Shown: piece by piece, positions 1 through 8,600 of the stretch
How positions within the stretch are numbered: the first letter of the stretch is position 1
Layout: each line of letters begins with the position of its first letter
Assembly (NCBI GenBank): GCA_946479035.1
Contig: CAMLDW010000014.1
Span: 1 to 53,603, forward strand
Length of the DNA: 53,603 bases
Origin: an uncultured Chthonomonadaceae bacterium
Lineage (GTDB): Bacteria > Armatimonadota > Fimbriimonadia > Fimbriimonadales > Fimbriimonadaceae
Reading direction: 5' to 3'
Program-made: the position numbers and the translations under genes
Notes under the pieces: model-generated
Databases searched by the model: none
Told to the model about the DNA's origin: nothing
What the model saw: the letters and a program-made list of their open reading frames with translations, nothing else

Positions 1-1338
1 ATGGCCGAACTGAAGCTCTTGCTCGAACACACGCACGACCCCGCGTACCAGACGCTCGCGGGATACAAGGCAAAGGGCGGGTACCGGGGCCTCGAAAAGG
101 CGCTCGGCATGGAGCGCCAGGGCGTCGTGGACCAAGTGAAGGCGAGCGGGCTGCGCGGGCGCGGCGGCGCGGGCTTCCCCACTTGGATCAAGTGGAACGG
201 ACTGCCCAAGGACAAGGCCAAGCCCCACTACGTGCTGTGCAACGCCGACGAGGGCGAGCCGGGCACGTTCAAGGACAAGGAGCTGATGGAGCGCACACCG
301 TTCCTACTGATCGAGGGAATGACGATCGCTGGCTTCGCCACCCAGTCCAACATCGGCTACCTTTATATCCGCGGCGAGTTCATGGACGCCGCGCGCGCTT
401 GCCGCAAGGCGATCGACGAGGCGTACGCCGCCGGGCTGCTCGGCAAGAACATCCTGGGCAAGGGCTTCGACTTCGACATCTACATCCACATGGGCGCGGG
501 GAGCTACGAGTGCGGCGAGGAGTCGGCGCTGATGAGCAGCCTGATGGGCGAGCGCGGGATGCCGCGCCTCAAGTTCCCCCACGCGCCGCTCCCGACGATC
601 GCCGGGCTCTGGGACAGGCCGACGCTGATCAACAACGTCGAGACGTTCTGCTGCGCGCCGCTCATCCTGGACCGCGGCGGCGAGTGGTACGCGACGATGG
701 GCGCCTCGACCAAGAACTCCCGCGGCACGAAAGTCTTTTCCGTCAGCGGGCACGTGAACAAGCCGGGCAACTTCGAGATCGAGTTCGGCACGCCGCTCAT
801 GGAGCTTTTGCGGCTGGCGGGCGGGATGAAGGGCGGTGAGCTTAAGGCCTGCGTCCCCGGCGGGGCGAGCGTGCCGATGATCGGCAAGGCCCTGAGCGAG
901 AAGGCGGTGATCGGCTACGAGGAGATGGGCGAGGTCGGCTCGATGGTCGGCAGCGGTGGTTGCATCTTCCTGAACGACCAGGCGTGCATAGTCTCGTTCA
1001 TCTGGCGGACCGCAAAGTTCTACTCGGTGGAGTCGTGCGGCAAGTGCACGCCCTGCCGCGAGGGTACGCGCTGGATGGAGCAGATCCTGGAGCGCATCGT
1101 GCGCGGGCATGGCCAGCCGGGCGACAAGGAGCTGTTGCTCGAGGTCTGCAGCCTGATCGACGGGCGTTCGTTCTGCGGGCTTGGGGACGCGGCGGCGTGG
1201 CCAGTCGTGGGCGCGATCAAAGCGTTCCCGGAGGAGTTCGACTACTTCATCGCGCACGGGCACAGCATGGTGGAGTCTTCCCTCATGCACGACGTCAACC
1301 CTGGTTGGATCGTCTCGGGTCAGTCCGCGTCGGTGTAG
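1..1338 (+). CDS. nuoF: NADH-quinone oxidoreductase subunit F (NuoF)
   Basis: This 445-residue protein is the NADH-binding, FMN-carrying subunit of respiratory complex I, which passes electrons from NADH to the Fe-S chain on the cytoplasmic arm. The nucleotide/FMN motif GRGGAGFP lies at 53-60, NADEGEPGTFKD at 81-92 and GAGSYECGEESA at about 165-176. The 4Fe-4S ligands are C346, C349 and C352 (SCGKCTPC) with C392 (SFCGLGD). Length is normal for the family. The window opens exactly on the ATG, so the ribosome binding site and any upstream nuoE are not visible. The end overlaps the convergent methyltransferase gene by 19 bases. Confidence 0.96.
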   Translation: MAELKLLLEHTHDPAYQTLAGYKAKGGYRGLEKALGMERQGVVDQVKASGLRGRGGAGFPTWIKWNGLPKDKAKPHYVLCNADEGEPGTFKDKELMERTPFLLIEGMTIAGFATQSNIGYLYIRGEFMDAARACRKAIDEAYAAGLLGKNILGKGFDFDIYIHMGAGSYECGEESALMSSLMGERGMPRLKFPHAPLPTIAGLWDRPTLINNVETFCCAPLILDRGGEWYATMGASTKNSRGTKVFSVSGHVNKPGNFEIEFGTPLMELLRLAGGMKGGELKACVPGGASVPMIGKALSEKAVIGYEEMGEVGSMVGSGGCIFLNDQACIVSFIWRTAKFYSVESCGKCTPCREGTRWMEQILERIVRGHGQPGDKELLLEVCSLIDGRSFCGLGDAAAWPVVGAIKAFPEEFDYFIAHGHSMVESSLMHDVNPGWIVSGQSASV

Positions 1339-2150
1339 GCGACGCCGATCCCACTGCCGGGGAACCAAAAGCCGCCGGTGTCCTCGCGGAAGAAGAGGAA
1401 GCTGCGACCGGTCCGGTGCGCGAAATCGAGGAGCTTGTCGGTCGCGTGCGCGTTGTCGCCGAGCAGGACGGCCCCTGGCGCCAGCTTCTGTTCGACCGTG
1501 TCGTATTCCCTTGCTTCGTACTCCGCGCTGTGGTCGCTGTCGTTGATGAACAGGTCGATCGGAACCTTCAGAGCTTTGAGCGACTCGATCGAGTCGCCGT
1601 AGAGCACTTCGCCGGCGTCCTTGTAGGGGCCGCTCAGCAGGTAGCCCGCCCGTGGGTCGATGTCCGTGCCGTAGTAGCGGCCCGGAAAGCCCTCGTCGCG
1701 GTTGCGCAAGATCGCCGCAGCCAGGACGCACGCGCCGAGACCCTTGTCGACCCCGGTCTCCACGACGACCCTCGGCCTGAGTGCCCTGACGAACGCGTAC
1801 CAACCGGCGCGCCGCCCGAAGCGCGCGACCGGGTCGGACTTGAACCCCTCGCCACACTCGCGCGTGCGACGTACGACGTGTTCGGCAAGGTCCTTGTCAT
1901 CACGAAGCTCGCGGACGTAGCCGCTGATCTCGTCGGACGATCTCCCTGTCGCCACGGCGACGAACTCGACGAGGTGCGCGATGTTCCGGTCAGTCAGCTC
2001 ATAGGTGAAGTTGGTGGTCTCGCGCGAAGCGAACAGCCAGGACGTCGCGGACGCGAAGCTCCGCCAGACGTACCGGACGGGCAGTCGCAATCGGAACAAG
2101 ACCCCAGCGGCACGACCGAGAACGGGAACGCGAGCGACGGCACGCTTCAT
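1320..2150 (-). CDS. Class I SAM-dependent methyltransferase
   Basis: The 276-residue product has a Rossmann methyltransferase core: the SAM-binding motif ETGVDKGLGA at 131-140, an acidic GTDIDP at about 161-166, and INDSDHS at about 202-208, as in the Methyltransf_24-type family (compare CmcI and sugar O-methyltransferases). The first 40 residues are basic and hydrophobic and could bind membrane. The substrate is unknown. I chose the ATG at 2150 because an AGG lies a few bases upstream; an in-frame ATG at 2186 would add 12 residues. It converges on nuoF with a 19-base overlap and diverges from tRNA-Arg, so it is probably a single-gene unit. Confidence 0.8.
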   Translation of the reverse strand: MKRAVARVPVLGRAAGVLFRLRLPVRYVWRSFASATSWLFASRETTNFTYELTDRNIAHLVEFVAVATGRSSDEISGYVRELRDDKDLAEHVVRRTRECGEGFKSDPVARFGRRAGWYAFVRALRPRVVVETGVDKGLGACVLAAAILRNRDEGFPGRYYGTDIDPRAGYLLSGPYKDAGEVLYGDSIESLKALKVPIDLFINDSDHSAEYEAREYDTVEQKLAPGAVLLGDNAHATDKLLDFAHRTGRSFLFFREDTGGFWFPGSGIGVAYTDAD

Positions 2151-2190
2151 GGAACCTGGGCCGCGTCCATTATGGCCGAGGGCCATGGTG

Positions 2191-2196
2191 TAAGAT
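2191..2196 (+). promoter_or_regulatory. -10-like element of tRNA-Arg
   Basis: TAAGAT ends 10 bases before the mature 5' end of the tRNA, a good position for a sigma-70-type -10 box. No clear TTGACA-like box lies 17 bases further upstream. The same transcript may continue into the helicase gene, which starts 10 bases after the tRNA. Confidence 0.45.
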
Positions 2197-2206
2197 CGTT
2201 TTGCGC

Positions 2207-2282
2207 GCGGCCGTAGCTCAGCGGATAGAGCGCTTGCCTCCGAAGCAAGAGGCCGCGGGTTCGAGTCCCACCGGCCGCGCCA
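2207..2282 (+). tRNA. tRNA-Arg (anticodon CCG)
   Basis: The 76-base cloverleaf has acceptor stem GCGGCCG/CGGCCGC, discriminator G and an encoded CCA (2280-2282). The D arm is GCTC/GAGC. The anticodon stem CTTGC/GCAAG encloses loop CTCCGAA, giving anticodon CCG, which reads CGG arginine codons. The T arm holds GGTTCGAGTCC with one C-A mismatch in its stem. This tRNA would serve the CGG codons frequent in a GC-rich genome. Confidence 0.95.
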
Positions 2283-2291
2283 TCCCACACT

Positions 2292-3626
2292 ATGGGGAGC
2301 CACGATTCGATCCAGTTCGTCAAGCACGGCCACGGGTTTGAGCTGAGCGGCGACCAAGTGGGCGCGCTCGAGTCGATCCCTGACCTCGCGACCTACGGGC
2401 GCTGCATCTTTGTAACCGGCCGAGCGGGCACCGGCAAGTCCACTGTTCTGCGGCGGTTCGTGGAATCGACTCCGCTCAAGACGGTCGTGCTCGCACCGAC
2501 AGGGCTCGCCGCTGTGCAGGTCGGCGGGCAGACGATCCATAGCTTCTTCAACTTTCCGCTCGGGCCCTTGCAGAGCGGCTCAAGAGAGATTCCGCTCTTC
2601 AAAAAGGGGCAAGCCAAGCGGCGGCTGATCCAGGCGCTCGACTGCGTGGTGATCGACGAGGTCTCGATGGTGAGAGCGGACGTGATGGACGCGATCGACT
2701 TTTCACTGCGCCAAAACCGTGAGCGCGAGCAAGAGCCTTTTGGAGGGGTGACGGTGCTGTGCTTTGGGGACCTCATGCAGCTCGAGCCAGTCGTGCAGTC
2801 AGGGGCGGACGAGGAGATGATGGCCGACAGGTACGAGAGCCCGTTCTTCTTTGATTCGCAGGTCGTGCGCCAGACCTCGCTCGACGTCTACGAGCTGACT
2901 ACCGTCCACCGCCAGCGCGACGACGAGGAGTTCCTCTGGGCGCTGAACAGGTTGCGCGAAGGGCAGACGGACGAACTGACGGTGTTCAACGCGCGCGTCG
3001 GTGCCGACTTGGGCACGGAAGGGGTGGTGACGCTGACGGCGACGAACGCGCGGGCTGGCTCGATCAACCTCCAGAGGCTTTCCAGGCTGCCTGGGAGGCC
3101 GGCGATCTACAAGGCTGTGCTCCAGGGCACTTTCGGGCGGGAGACCCCTACGGAGGAGGTCCTGGCGCTCAAGCCGGGGGCCCAGGTGATGTTCGTCAAG
3201 AACGGCCGGGAGTGGGTCAACGGCTCGCTCGGGGAAGTCTCGGAGACGGAGGCCGAGCGAGTGCGGGTCAGGCTGTTCGAGGGGGGCGAGCACTGGGTGG
3301 AGCCCGAGACCTGGGAAAAGAAGCGGTACTCATGGGACCGCTATGCCAGCAAGATCACCAGCGAACCGGTCGGGAGCTTCACCCAGATCCCGCTTCGGCT
3401 GGCCTGGGCGCTCACTGTGCACAAGTCTCAGGGGCTAACCTTGGACAAAGTGCGGCTCGACCTGGATAGGCCGGCCTTTAGCCACGGACAGGCCTATGTT
3501 GCTCTGTCCCGGTGCCGGACGCTCGCTGGACTGAGCCTGGTGAGGCCCTTGGAGCCCAGGGACGTGATTGTAGAAGAGAGGGCCCTAAGCTTTGCACGAC
3601 TGGCGCGGCCCGTCGCTCTGCCTTAG
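2292..3626 (+). CDS. PIF1-like superfamily 1B DNA helicase
   Basis: The 444-residue protein is an ATP-driven 5'-3' helicase of the PIF1/RecD2 type, likely acting in DNA repair or on structured DNA. Walker A is GRAGTGKST at 43-51, followed by a TGLAA motif (Ia) near 70; Walker B is IDEVSM at 121-126. The C-terminal helicase motifs are HKSQG at 377-381 and YVALSRC at 402-408, the latter carrying the arginine finger. No extra nuclease or zinc domain is visible. The ATG at 2292 lies 10 bases after the tRNA CCA and has no clear Shine-Dalgarno sequence, so the start is uncertain. A strong terminator follows the gene. Confidence 0.9.
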   Translation: MGSHDSIQFVKHGHGFELSGDQVGALESIPDLATYGRCIFVTGRAGTGKSTVLRRFVESTPLKTVVLAPTGLAAVQVGGQTIHSFFNFPLGPLQSGSREIPLFKKGQAKRRLIQALDCVVIDEVSMVRADVMDAIDFSLRQNREREQEPFGGVTVLCFGDLMQLEPVVQSGADEEMMADRYESPFFFDSQVVRQTSLDVYELTTVHRQRDDEEFLWALNRLREGQTDELTVFNARVGADLGTEGVVTLTATNARAGSINLQRLSRLPGRPAIYKAVLQGTFGRETPTEEVLALKPGAQVMFVKNGREWVNGSLGEVSETEAERVRVRLFEGGEHWVEPETWEKKRYSWDRYASKITSEPVGSFTQIPLRLAWALTVHKSQGLTLDKVRLDLDRPAFSHGQAYVALSRCRTLAGLSLVRPLEPRDVIVEERALSFARLARPVALP

Positions 3627-3675
3627 TGATTCTCCGAACGGGCAGCCTCTTCAAGCCGCCAGTCTCAAATGCACG

Positions 3676-3713
3676 GAGCGCGGCCGCCGAAAGGGGGCCG
3701 CGCTCTTTCTTTT
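3676..3713 (+). terminator. Rho-independent terminator after the helicase gene
   Basis: A perfect 10-bp stem GAGCGCGGCC (3676-3685) and GGCCGCGCTC (3696-3705), with a 10-base loop, is followed by TTTCTTTT (3706-3713). It ends the tRNA-Arg/helicase unit and separates it from the convergent prepilin gene. It is the only textbook intrinsic terminator I see in the window. Confidence 0.93.
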
Positions 3714-3727
3714 GAGTCGGTTTTCCG

Positions 3728-4048
3728 CTACGGCATCGGATGGTTCGGACAGGTGACCGTGGTCAGGCCGTCACCGAGAACATAGACGCCATGTGTCGGG
3801 CATTCGGGGGTTACCCGCAGGTACGTGGGAACGAGGTCCGCCATGGTCGGTGTATTGGTCCCGGGGACGCCGTTGTCCATCATCCACATGTGCTTGGCAG
3901 CTTCCAGCTTCTGCTGGTTCTCCCAGCACGCCTTTTGCTGTGTGAGCTCGCGCGACTTTAGGAACTGGGGCACAGCGATGGACAGGAGCAGGCCGATGAT
4001 CAAGATCACGATCATGATCTCGACGAGCGTAAAGGCCCTGTTGCGCAT
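3728..4048 (-). CDS. Type IV prepilin-like (pseudopilin) protein
   Basis: This 106-residue protein begins with a short basic leader, MRNRA, directly followed by FTLVEIMIVILIIGLL, the class III signal of type IV prepilins: processing before F, methylated F, E at +5 and an N-terminal hydrophobic helix. A coiled region with several Q and E residues (about 30-55) and a small two-cysteine C-terminal part (PECPTHG, TCPNHP) follow, as in small PulG-like pseudopilins. It would be a minor pilin or secretion pseudopilin needing PilD and an assembly ATPase encoded elsewhere. The ATG at 4048 has GGAG eight bases upstream; an in-frame TTG at 4066 is less likely. Confidence 0.85.
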   Translation of the reverse strand: MRNRAFTLVEIMIVILIIGLLLSIAVPQFLKSRELTQQKACWENQQKLEAAKHMWMMDNGVPGTNTPTMADLVPTYLRVTPECPTHGVYVLGDGLTTVTCPNHPMP

Positions 4049-4285
4049 CTTGGTGGCTCCACCCAAGTTGTTCCACGCAGGTGTGGCGGCCTCCCCATCC
4101 AGCCCCTAGTGATTCGACCGGGATTGATTACGGGGAATGGACGCTTTGGGCCGTGCGCCCGTCGAGCCCGTTGAGCGTGTACTGGCCACCGTGCGGGCAG
4201 TGTGGCGGTTCGGCGATGTACCCGGATACTTGTTCGCGAGAGTTGACCTCGTCGGGGCAACGCTTGCGCTGGTCCATCGGCCAGA

Positions 4286-4310
4286 GGGCCAGGAGGGATC
4301 CTCCTGGCCC
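4286..4310 (-). terminator. Inverted repeat downstream of thrS, possible terminator
   Basis: GGGCCAGGAG (4286-4295) and CTCCTGGCCC (4301-4310) form a perfect 10-bp stem with a 5-base loop, starting 10 bases after the thrS stop. No U-tract follows on the minus strand, so it may be a weak terminator or an mRNA 3'-end stabiliser. The rest of the gap 4049-4320 holds no gene I can support. Confidence 0.55.
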
Positions 4311-4320
4311 AACTATCTGG

Positions 4321-6201
4321 CTAGCCCTGCCTTTCGGCCAGTTCGATGAAGTCGGCCAGGGACATGGCACCTAGGTCGCCGTCCTCCCTGCTCCTGGCCC
4401 CGACCGTCGAGGCTTCGACGTCCTTGTCCCCCACGATCAGCATGAAAGGCACCTTCATACGCTGGTTTTCGCGGATCTTCTTGCCGAGGGTCTCTCGACG
4501 GTCGTCGACCTCTACTCGGAACGGCGTGGCCGGCGCGGCCGTCACCGGGGCGAAGGCGGTCATCTCGCCCGTGAGCTTTGCGTCCTTGTCCGAGAAGCCG
4601 CGCAGAGACGTGGCGATCGCCTCGGCGTAGTCGTTGTGCCGGTCCGCGATCGGCAGGACGGCGACCTGGACCGGTGCCATCCAGAACGGGAACGCCCCAG
4701 CGTAGTGCTCGGTCAGGAACCCGATCATGCGCTCGAGCGAGCCGAAGGGGGCGCGGTGGATCATGATTGGCCGGTGTGGCTTGCCGTCCTCTCCGATGTA
4801 CTCGAGGTCGAACCGCTCAGGCAAGTTGTAGTCCACCTGCACCGTGCCCATCTGCCAGGCACGGCCCAGGGCGTCTTTGACGATCACGTCCAGCTTGGGG
4901 CCGTAGAACGCGGCGTCACCGACCGAAACGTCGTAGGCGAGCCCCATCTCGTCGCACGCCTTCGCGATGGCGGTCTCCGCCAGCCGCCAGTTGTCGGGGT
5001 GGCCGACGTACTTTTCCGACTTCGGGTCGCGCGTGCCCAGGCGGAACCGCAACTCGTTCAGCCCGAGCTTGTTGCGCGTCACTTGGATGAGTTCAACGAC
5101 GCCCTTGAACTCCTCGAGAAGCTGGTCTTCGCGCACGAAGAGGTGGGCGTCGTCCTGGGTCAGGCCGCGGACCCTGAGCATCCCTGCGAGCTCACCGCTT
5201 TGTTCGTACCTGTAGACAGTCCCAAACTCGGCGTACCTGATCGGCAAGTCGCGATAGCTGCGAAGAGCCGACTGGTAGATCTCGATGTGGAACGGGCAGT
5301 TCATCGGCTTGAGGATGTGGGTCTCCTTCTCCTCGTCCTCCATGAACGGGAACATCTTGTCCTTGTAGGCGATGATGTGCCCGGACTTCTCGTACAGCTT
5401 GGAGTTACCGATGTGGGGAGTCACGACGGGCGAGTAGCCGCGCTTGACCTGTTCCGACTTCATGAAGTCCACCAGCACCTCGCGCAGAACGGCGCCTTTG
5501 GGCAGCCAAAGGGCGAGTCCCTGGCCGACGACCGGCGAAAACATGAACAGCCCTAGCTCGCGGCCAAGGATCCTGTGGTCTCGCTTCTTGGCTTCCTCGA
5601 GCATGAGCAGGTAGTGCTCGAGCTCGTCTTTGCTCTCGAACGCTGTGCCGTAGATCCGCGTCAGTTGCTTGTTCTTGACGTCGCCGCGCCAGTACGCGCC
5701 AGCGATCGTCATCAGCTTGAAGTTCTTGATCGGCGCTGTGCTGGCGATGTGGGGCCCGCGGCACAGGTCGATAAAGACGTGCTCCTTGCCCTGCTTGTCG
5801 GTCGCGCGCTGCTCGTAGAAGGAGACCACGTCGCCGTCTGGGATCGCGTCCAGCAGCTCGAGCTTGTAGAGAGCGACCGCCTCGCCCTGGCCGAGAGTGC
5901 ACTCGCGAAGGACGATCTCCCTGGCGTCGCGGCGGTCTTTGGCGACCCGCCTGTTGATCGGCATGTCGAGCTTTGCGAGCTCCCTCATGCGTTGTTCGAT
6001 CTTGGGCAGGTCCTCCTCCTTGATCGGGATCTGAAACTCGATGTCGTAGTAGAAGCCGTTCTCGATGGGGGGCCCGATGGCGAGCTTGGCGCCCGGGAAG
6101 AGCTCGGTCACGGCCTGGGCCATGAGGTGGGCTGCCGAATGGCGGAGGCGGTACAGGCCAGACTGCTCGTAGGCCTGTTGTTCGGGGGCTAAGGCGCTCA
6201 T
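4321..6201 (-). CDS. thrS: Threonine--tRNA ligase lacking the TGS domain
   Basis: This 626-residue class II synthetase charges tRNA-Thr. It starts almost directly with the editing domain: HSAAH at 21-25 and CRGPH at 147-151. The catalytic core has motif 2 (FGTVYRYEQSGELAG at about 326-340), motif 3 (HRAPFGSLERMIG), and zinc ligands C302, H353 and the H of MIHRA. A C-terminal anticodon-binding domain follows and has extra residues (TAFAPVTAAPATPF) before RVEVDDRRETLGKKIRE. The roughly 60-residue N-terminal TGS domain of E. coli ThrRS is absent. The ATG at 6201 has GGAGGG eight bases upstream; extending the frame upstream gives no TGS-like sequence. Confidence 0.96.
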   Translation of the reverse strand: MSALAPEQQAYEQSGLYRLRHSAAHLMAQAVTELFPGAKLAIGPPIENGFYYDIEFQIPIKEEDLPKIEQRMRELAKLDMPINRRVAKDRRDAREIVLRECTLGQGEAVALYKLELLDAIPDGDVVSFYEQRATDKQGKEHVFIDLCRGPHIASTAPIKNFKLMTIAGAYWRGDVKNKQLTRIYGTAFESKDELEHYLLMLEEAKKRDHRILGRELGLFMFSPVVGQGLALWLPKGAVLREVLVDFMKSEQVKRGYSPVVTPHIGNSKLYEKSGHIIAYKDKMFPFMEDEEKETHILKPMNCPFHIEIYQSALRSYRDLPIRYAEFGTVYRYEQSGELAGMLRVRGLTQDDAHLFVREDQLLEEFKGVVELIQVTRNKLGLNELRFRLGTRDPKSEKYVGHPDNWRLAETAIAKACDEMGLAYDVSVGDAAFYGPKLDVIVKDALGRAWQMGTVQVDYNLPERFDLEYIGEDGKPHRPIMIHRAPFGSLERMIGFLTEHYAGAFPFWMAPVQVAVLPIADRHNDYAEAIATSLRGFSDKDAKLTGEMTAFAPVTAAPATPFRVEVDDRRETLGKKIRENQRMKVPFMLIVGDKDVEASTVGARSREDGDLGAMSLADFIELAERQG

Positions 6202-6293
6202 AATTTGAACCCTCCCAGACGATGGGAACGAATTTTCGAAGTCCAGTATATTGGACTGAAACATTGAGACGGGAATTAAGGTCTAAAAGAACC

Positions 6294-7064
6294 GTGAGAC
6301 GACTGTTGGCTCTAACCTGCCTGGCCGCACCTGGTCTTGCCTTCGGGCAAGACCTCCCGACGGCCCGGATCATGATGGACGGTGCCATGGCCGAGCTGGC
6401 CACTCACAACCAACTCACCCTCGTCCTGAACGGGACCGAGACGGACGGCCAGAACCAGCACGCGCTCTACGCAAGCGTGGCGGTCAGTTTCATGTCGCTC
6501 AACGGGCGGATCGTGCCACGCATGGAAGTGCTCTCCTTCAGGGACAACCTGCTCTTGAGCAGGTCTGCAGCCGACGGAGAGCGTTTTTGGAACTACAGCC
6601 TGAGCGACAAGGCGTACACAAGCACCGACTACGCGACGGCGTCTTACGTGGGCAAGGAGCGCGACCGCCTGTTCCAGAACATGCTACTGCGGTCCAAGTC
6701 CGACCAGACCTTTTTGGCCAAGCTCCTGAAGGAGACGTTTACTTCCAGCGTCAACTCGCGCACGTCTTGGCTGCCATGGCGGCCGAACGCGGCCGTTCAG
6801 GTCTCGGGGACCGACATCTTTTGCAACTCGACGGTTCCTAACGCGAGCCAACTCACCTACAACTTGCAGGCGGACCAGGGCTTTGGCTTCTTGATGCTCG
6901 GGGCGCAGTACTTCGAGCAGTCCACGATCTCTGGGCGGACGCGCACGACCCAATGGACGCTTTCGATCCTGCGCGACCAGATACCGCAAGGCACATCGTT
7001 TGTTTTCGTACCGCCGGCAGGCTCGCACGCAATTGCAGTTGACGAATCCCGCGGCGGGCTCTAG
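6294..7064 (+). CDS. Exported protein of unknown function
   Basis: I do not recognise this 256-residue protein. From the GTG at 6294 it has a signal peptide (VRRLLALTCLAAPGLAFGQ) with likely cleavage after AFG. The mature part is soluble, rich in beta-prone segments and threonine/serine, and has one cysteine near the centre. Its pattern (helix, then a sheet-rich body describing FRDNLLLSR, RFWNYSLSDKAY) resembles LolA-like or DUF2092-like periplasmic carriers, but I cannot assign it. Upstream in-frame ATG 6222 and TTG 6264 are possible starts but would bury the signal peptide. It is divergent from thrS. Confidence 0.7.
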   Translation: MRRLLALTCLAAPGLAFGQDLPTARIMMDGAMAELATHNQLTLVLNGTETDGQNQHALYASVAVSFMSLNGRIVPRMEVLSFRDNLLLSRSAADGERFWNYSLSDKAYTSTDYATASYVGKERDRLFQNMLLRSKSDQTFLAKLLKETFTSSVNSRTSWLPWRPNAAVQVSGTDIFCNSTVPNASQLTYNLQADQGFGFLMLGAQYFEQSTISGRTRTTQWTLSILRDQIPQGTSFVFVPPAGSHAIAVDESRGGL

Positions 7065-7123
7065 GCCTTTCCCTGTTCTGATTCGGCGGGCTACACTCTG
7101 AGCTTCCGAAACGGAACGTCGCC

Positions 7124-8557
7124 GTGCCCGCCTTGCCTCAAGCCGAAGAGCGGCCTCTGGCTCCGCCCGAGAGTTCGCTGCAGACCGTCTGGAAGCTCGC
7201 TTGGCCCGCCGTGGCGCTCAACTCGCTCCAGACGCTCAACGGGCTGCTCGACAACTTCTTCCTGAGCTACGTCGGGGCCGAGGCCCTGAACGCAGTCGGC
7301 GCGTCGACCTCATACGTCTTTCTGCTCTTTTCCGTGAGCATGGCCCTGGGGACCGCCGCGACGGCTATCGTCAGCCGGGCGTTCGGGGCCGGGACGCACG
7401 ACGAGTGCATCGTTGCGAACGCGAAGTGCGTGTCGCTCTCCATCTGGGTCGGGATCGGGCTCGCGGCGGTCGCGTTTCCGGGCGCGATAGGCGCCTCGAT
7501 GCTGCTGGTGAACGGCGACCACCCGCACGTGCGCTCGCTCTTTGTCACCTACTCCGCGATCTTTGCCATCGCGCTCCCCGCGATCTTCGTGATCCAGTCG
7601 TTGGCTGGCTCTTTGCGCGGCATCGGGGACACGAAGAGCCCGATGGTGATCAGCGGACTGCAGATCCTGCTGCACATCAGCCTCAACTGCGTGCTCGTCC
7701 TGCCTACGCGGACGGTGAACGGGGTCACGATCCCTGGCGCGGGCATGGGCTTGGCGGGCGCAGCCACGGCGATGGCAGTCAGCTCCTGGGCATCGGCGCT
7801 GGTCTATATCGCTTGGAGCAAGCGGACGCCGCTCGAGACGAAGCTCGACCTCCGCCTGCCTGACCTCGCGTGGGCGCGGCGGATCCTTCGCGTCGCGGTC
7901 CCCGCGAGCATGATGTCTATCGTGCGCGTGACCTCCCTCGCGACTTTTACGATCGTGCTCAAGAACGTCGTGGACTCGATGCACGCACAGGCGGCGCTTC
8001 GGCCGGGCTTCTCCATCGAGTCGTTCGCCTTCATGCCCGCTTTCGGGCTCTCGGTCTCGGCGGCGGCGCTCGTCGGACAGAGCCTGGGGATGCGCGACCC
8101 GGAGCGGGCAGCCAGGCTCGGCTGGACGGCGGCGCACCAGGCCGCGATTGTCAGCTTCGTGGTCTCCATATTCATGTACTTCTTCGCAGACGGGATCGCA
8201 GGCGCGGTGCTGCCCGGCGACAGGCAGACCGCTGCGGTCGCTGCGCAATACGCGCGGTACATCGCCTCGACCGAGGTCTTCTTCGCTTACGCGATGGTGC
8301 TGATCGGCGCGATGCAGGGCGCGGGCGACACGAAGCGACCGATGTGGCTCTCGGTGATCGCCCTGTGGGGGATCAGGGTGCCGCTCGCGGCGGTGCTGGC
8401 GCTCTCGGCGATACCGGTGTTCGGCCTCTTCACCATACGCGGCGCCGGCATGGGCCCGGACGGCGCGTGGCTGAGCATGGCCCTGACCCAGCTGGTGCAG
8501 GGCTCGGCGGCCATTTGGCTGTTCAAGCAAGGCTCTTGGAAAACGACGCAGGTCTAG
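7124..8557 (+). CDS. MATE family multidrug/Na+ exporter
   Basis: The 477-residue protein has the twelve hydrophobic segments in two similar halves that mark MATE antiporters, which expel cationic compounds using a Na+ or H+ gradient. The N-terminal half opens WKLAWPAVALNSLQTLNGLLDNFF-type sequence with the usual conserved P and D; GSLRGIGDTKSP (about 160-171) and, in the second half, GAMQGAGDTKRP are the paired repeat signatures at the end of TM5/TM11. The start is GTG 7124; a TACACT -10-like box lies about 27 bases upstream. No regulator or partner gene adjoins it. The substrate is unknown. Confidence 0.9.
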   Translation: MPALPQAEERPLAPPESSLQTVWKLAWPAVALNSLQTLNGLLDNFFLSYVGAEALNAVGASTSYVFLLFSVSMALGTAATAIVSRAFGAGTHDECIVANAKCVSLSIWVGIGLAAVAFPGAIGASMLLVNGDHPHVRSLFVTYSAIFAIALPAIFVIQSLAGSLRGIGDTKSPMVISGLQILLHISLNCVLVLPTRTVNGVTIPGAGMGLAGAATAMAVSSWASALVYIAWSKRTPLETKLDLRLPDLAWARRILRVAVPASMMSIVRVTSLATFTIVLKNVVDSMHAQAALRPGFSIESFAFMPAFGLSVSAAALVGQSLGMRDPERAARLGWTAAHQAAIVSFVVSIFMYFFADGIAGAVLPGDRQTAAVAAQYARYIASTEVFFAYAMVLIGAMQGAGDTKRPMWLSVIALWGIRVPLAAVLALSAIPVFGLFTIRGAGMGPDGAWLSMALTQLVQGSAAIWLFKQGSWKTTQV

Positions 8558-8600
8558 CGAACTTTTCGGCGCCTGGCCCCGTACTTACCTTCATTGGCAT

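Noticed and set aside
2170..2186. Upstream ATG at 2186 as the start of the methyltransferase
   Set aside because: It would add residues with no family resemblance; the ATG at 2150 has an AGG at a usable distance. Left open as an alternative.
4081..4374. Small open frames in the gap between the prepilin and thrS genes
   Set aside because: They lack ribosome binding sites, overlap one another on both strands and have no recognisable composition or motif.
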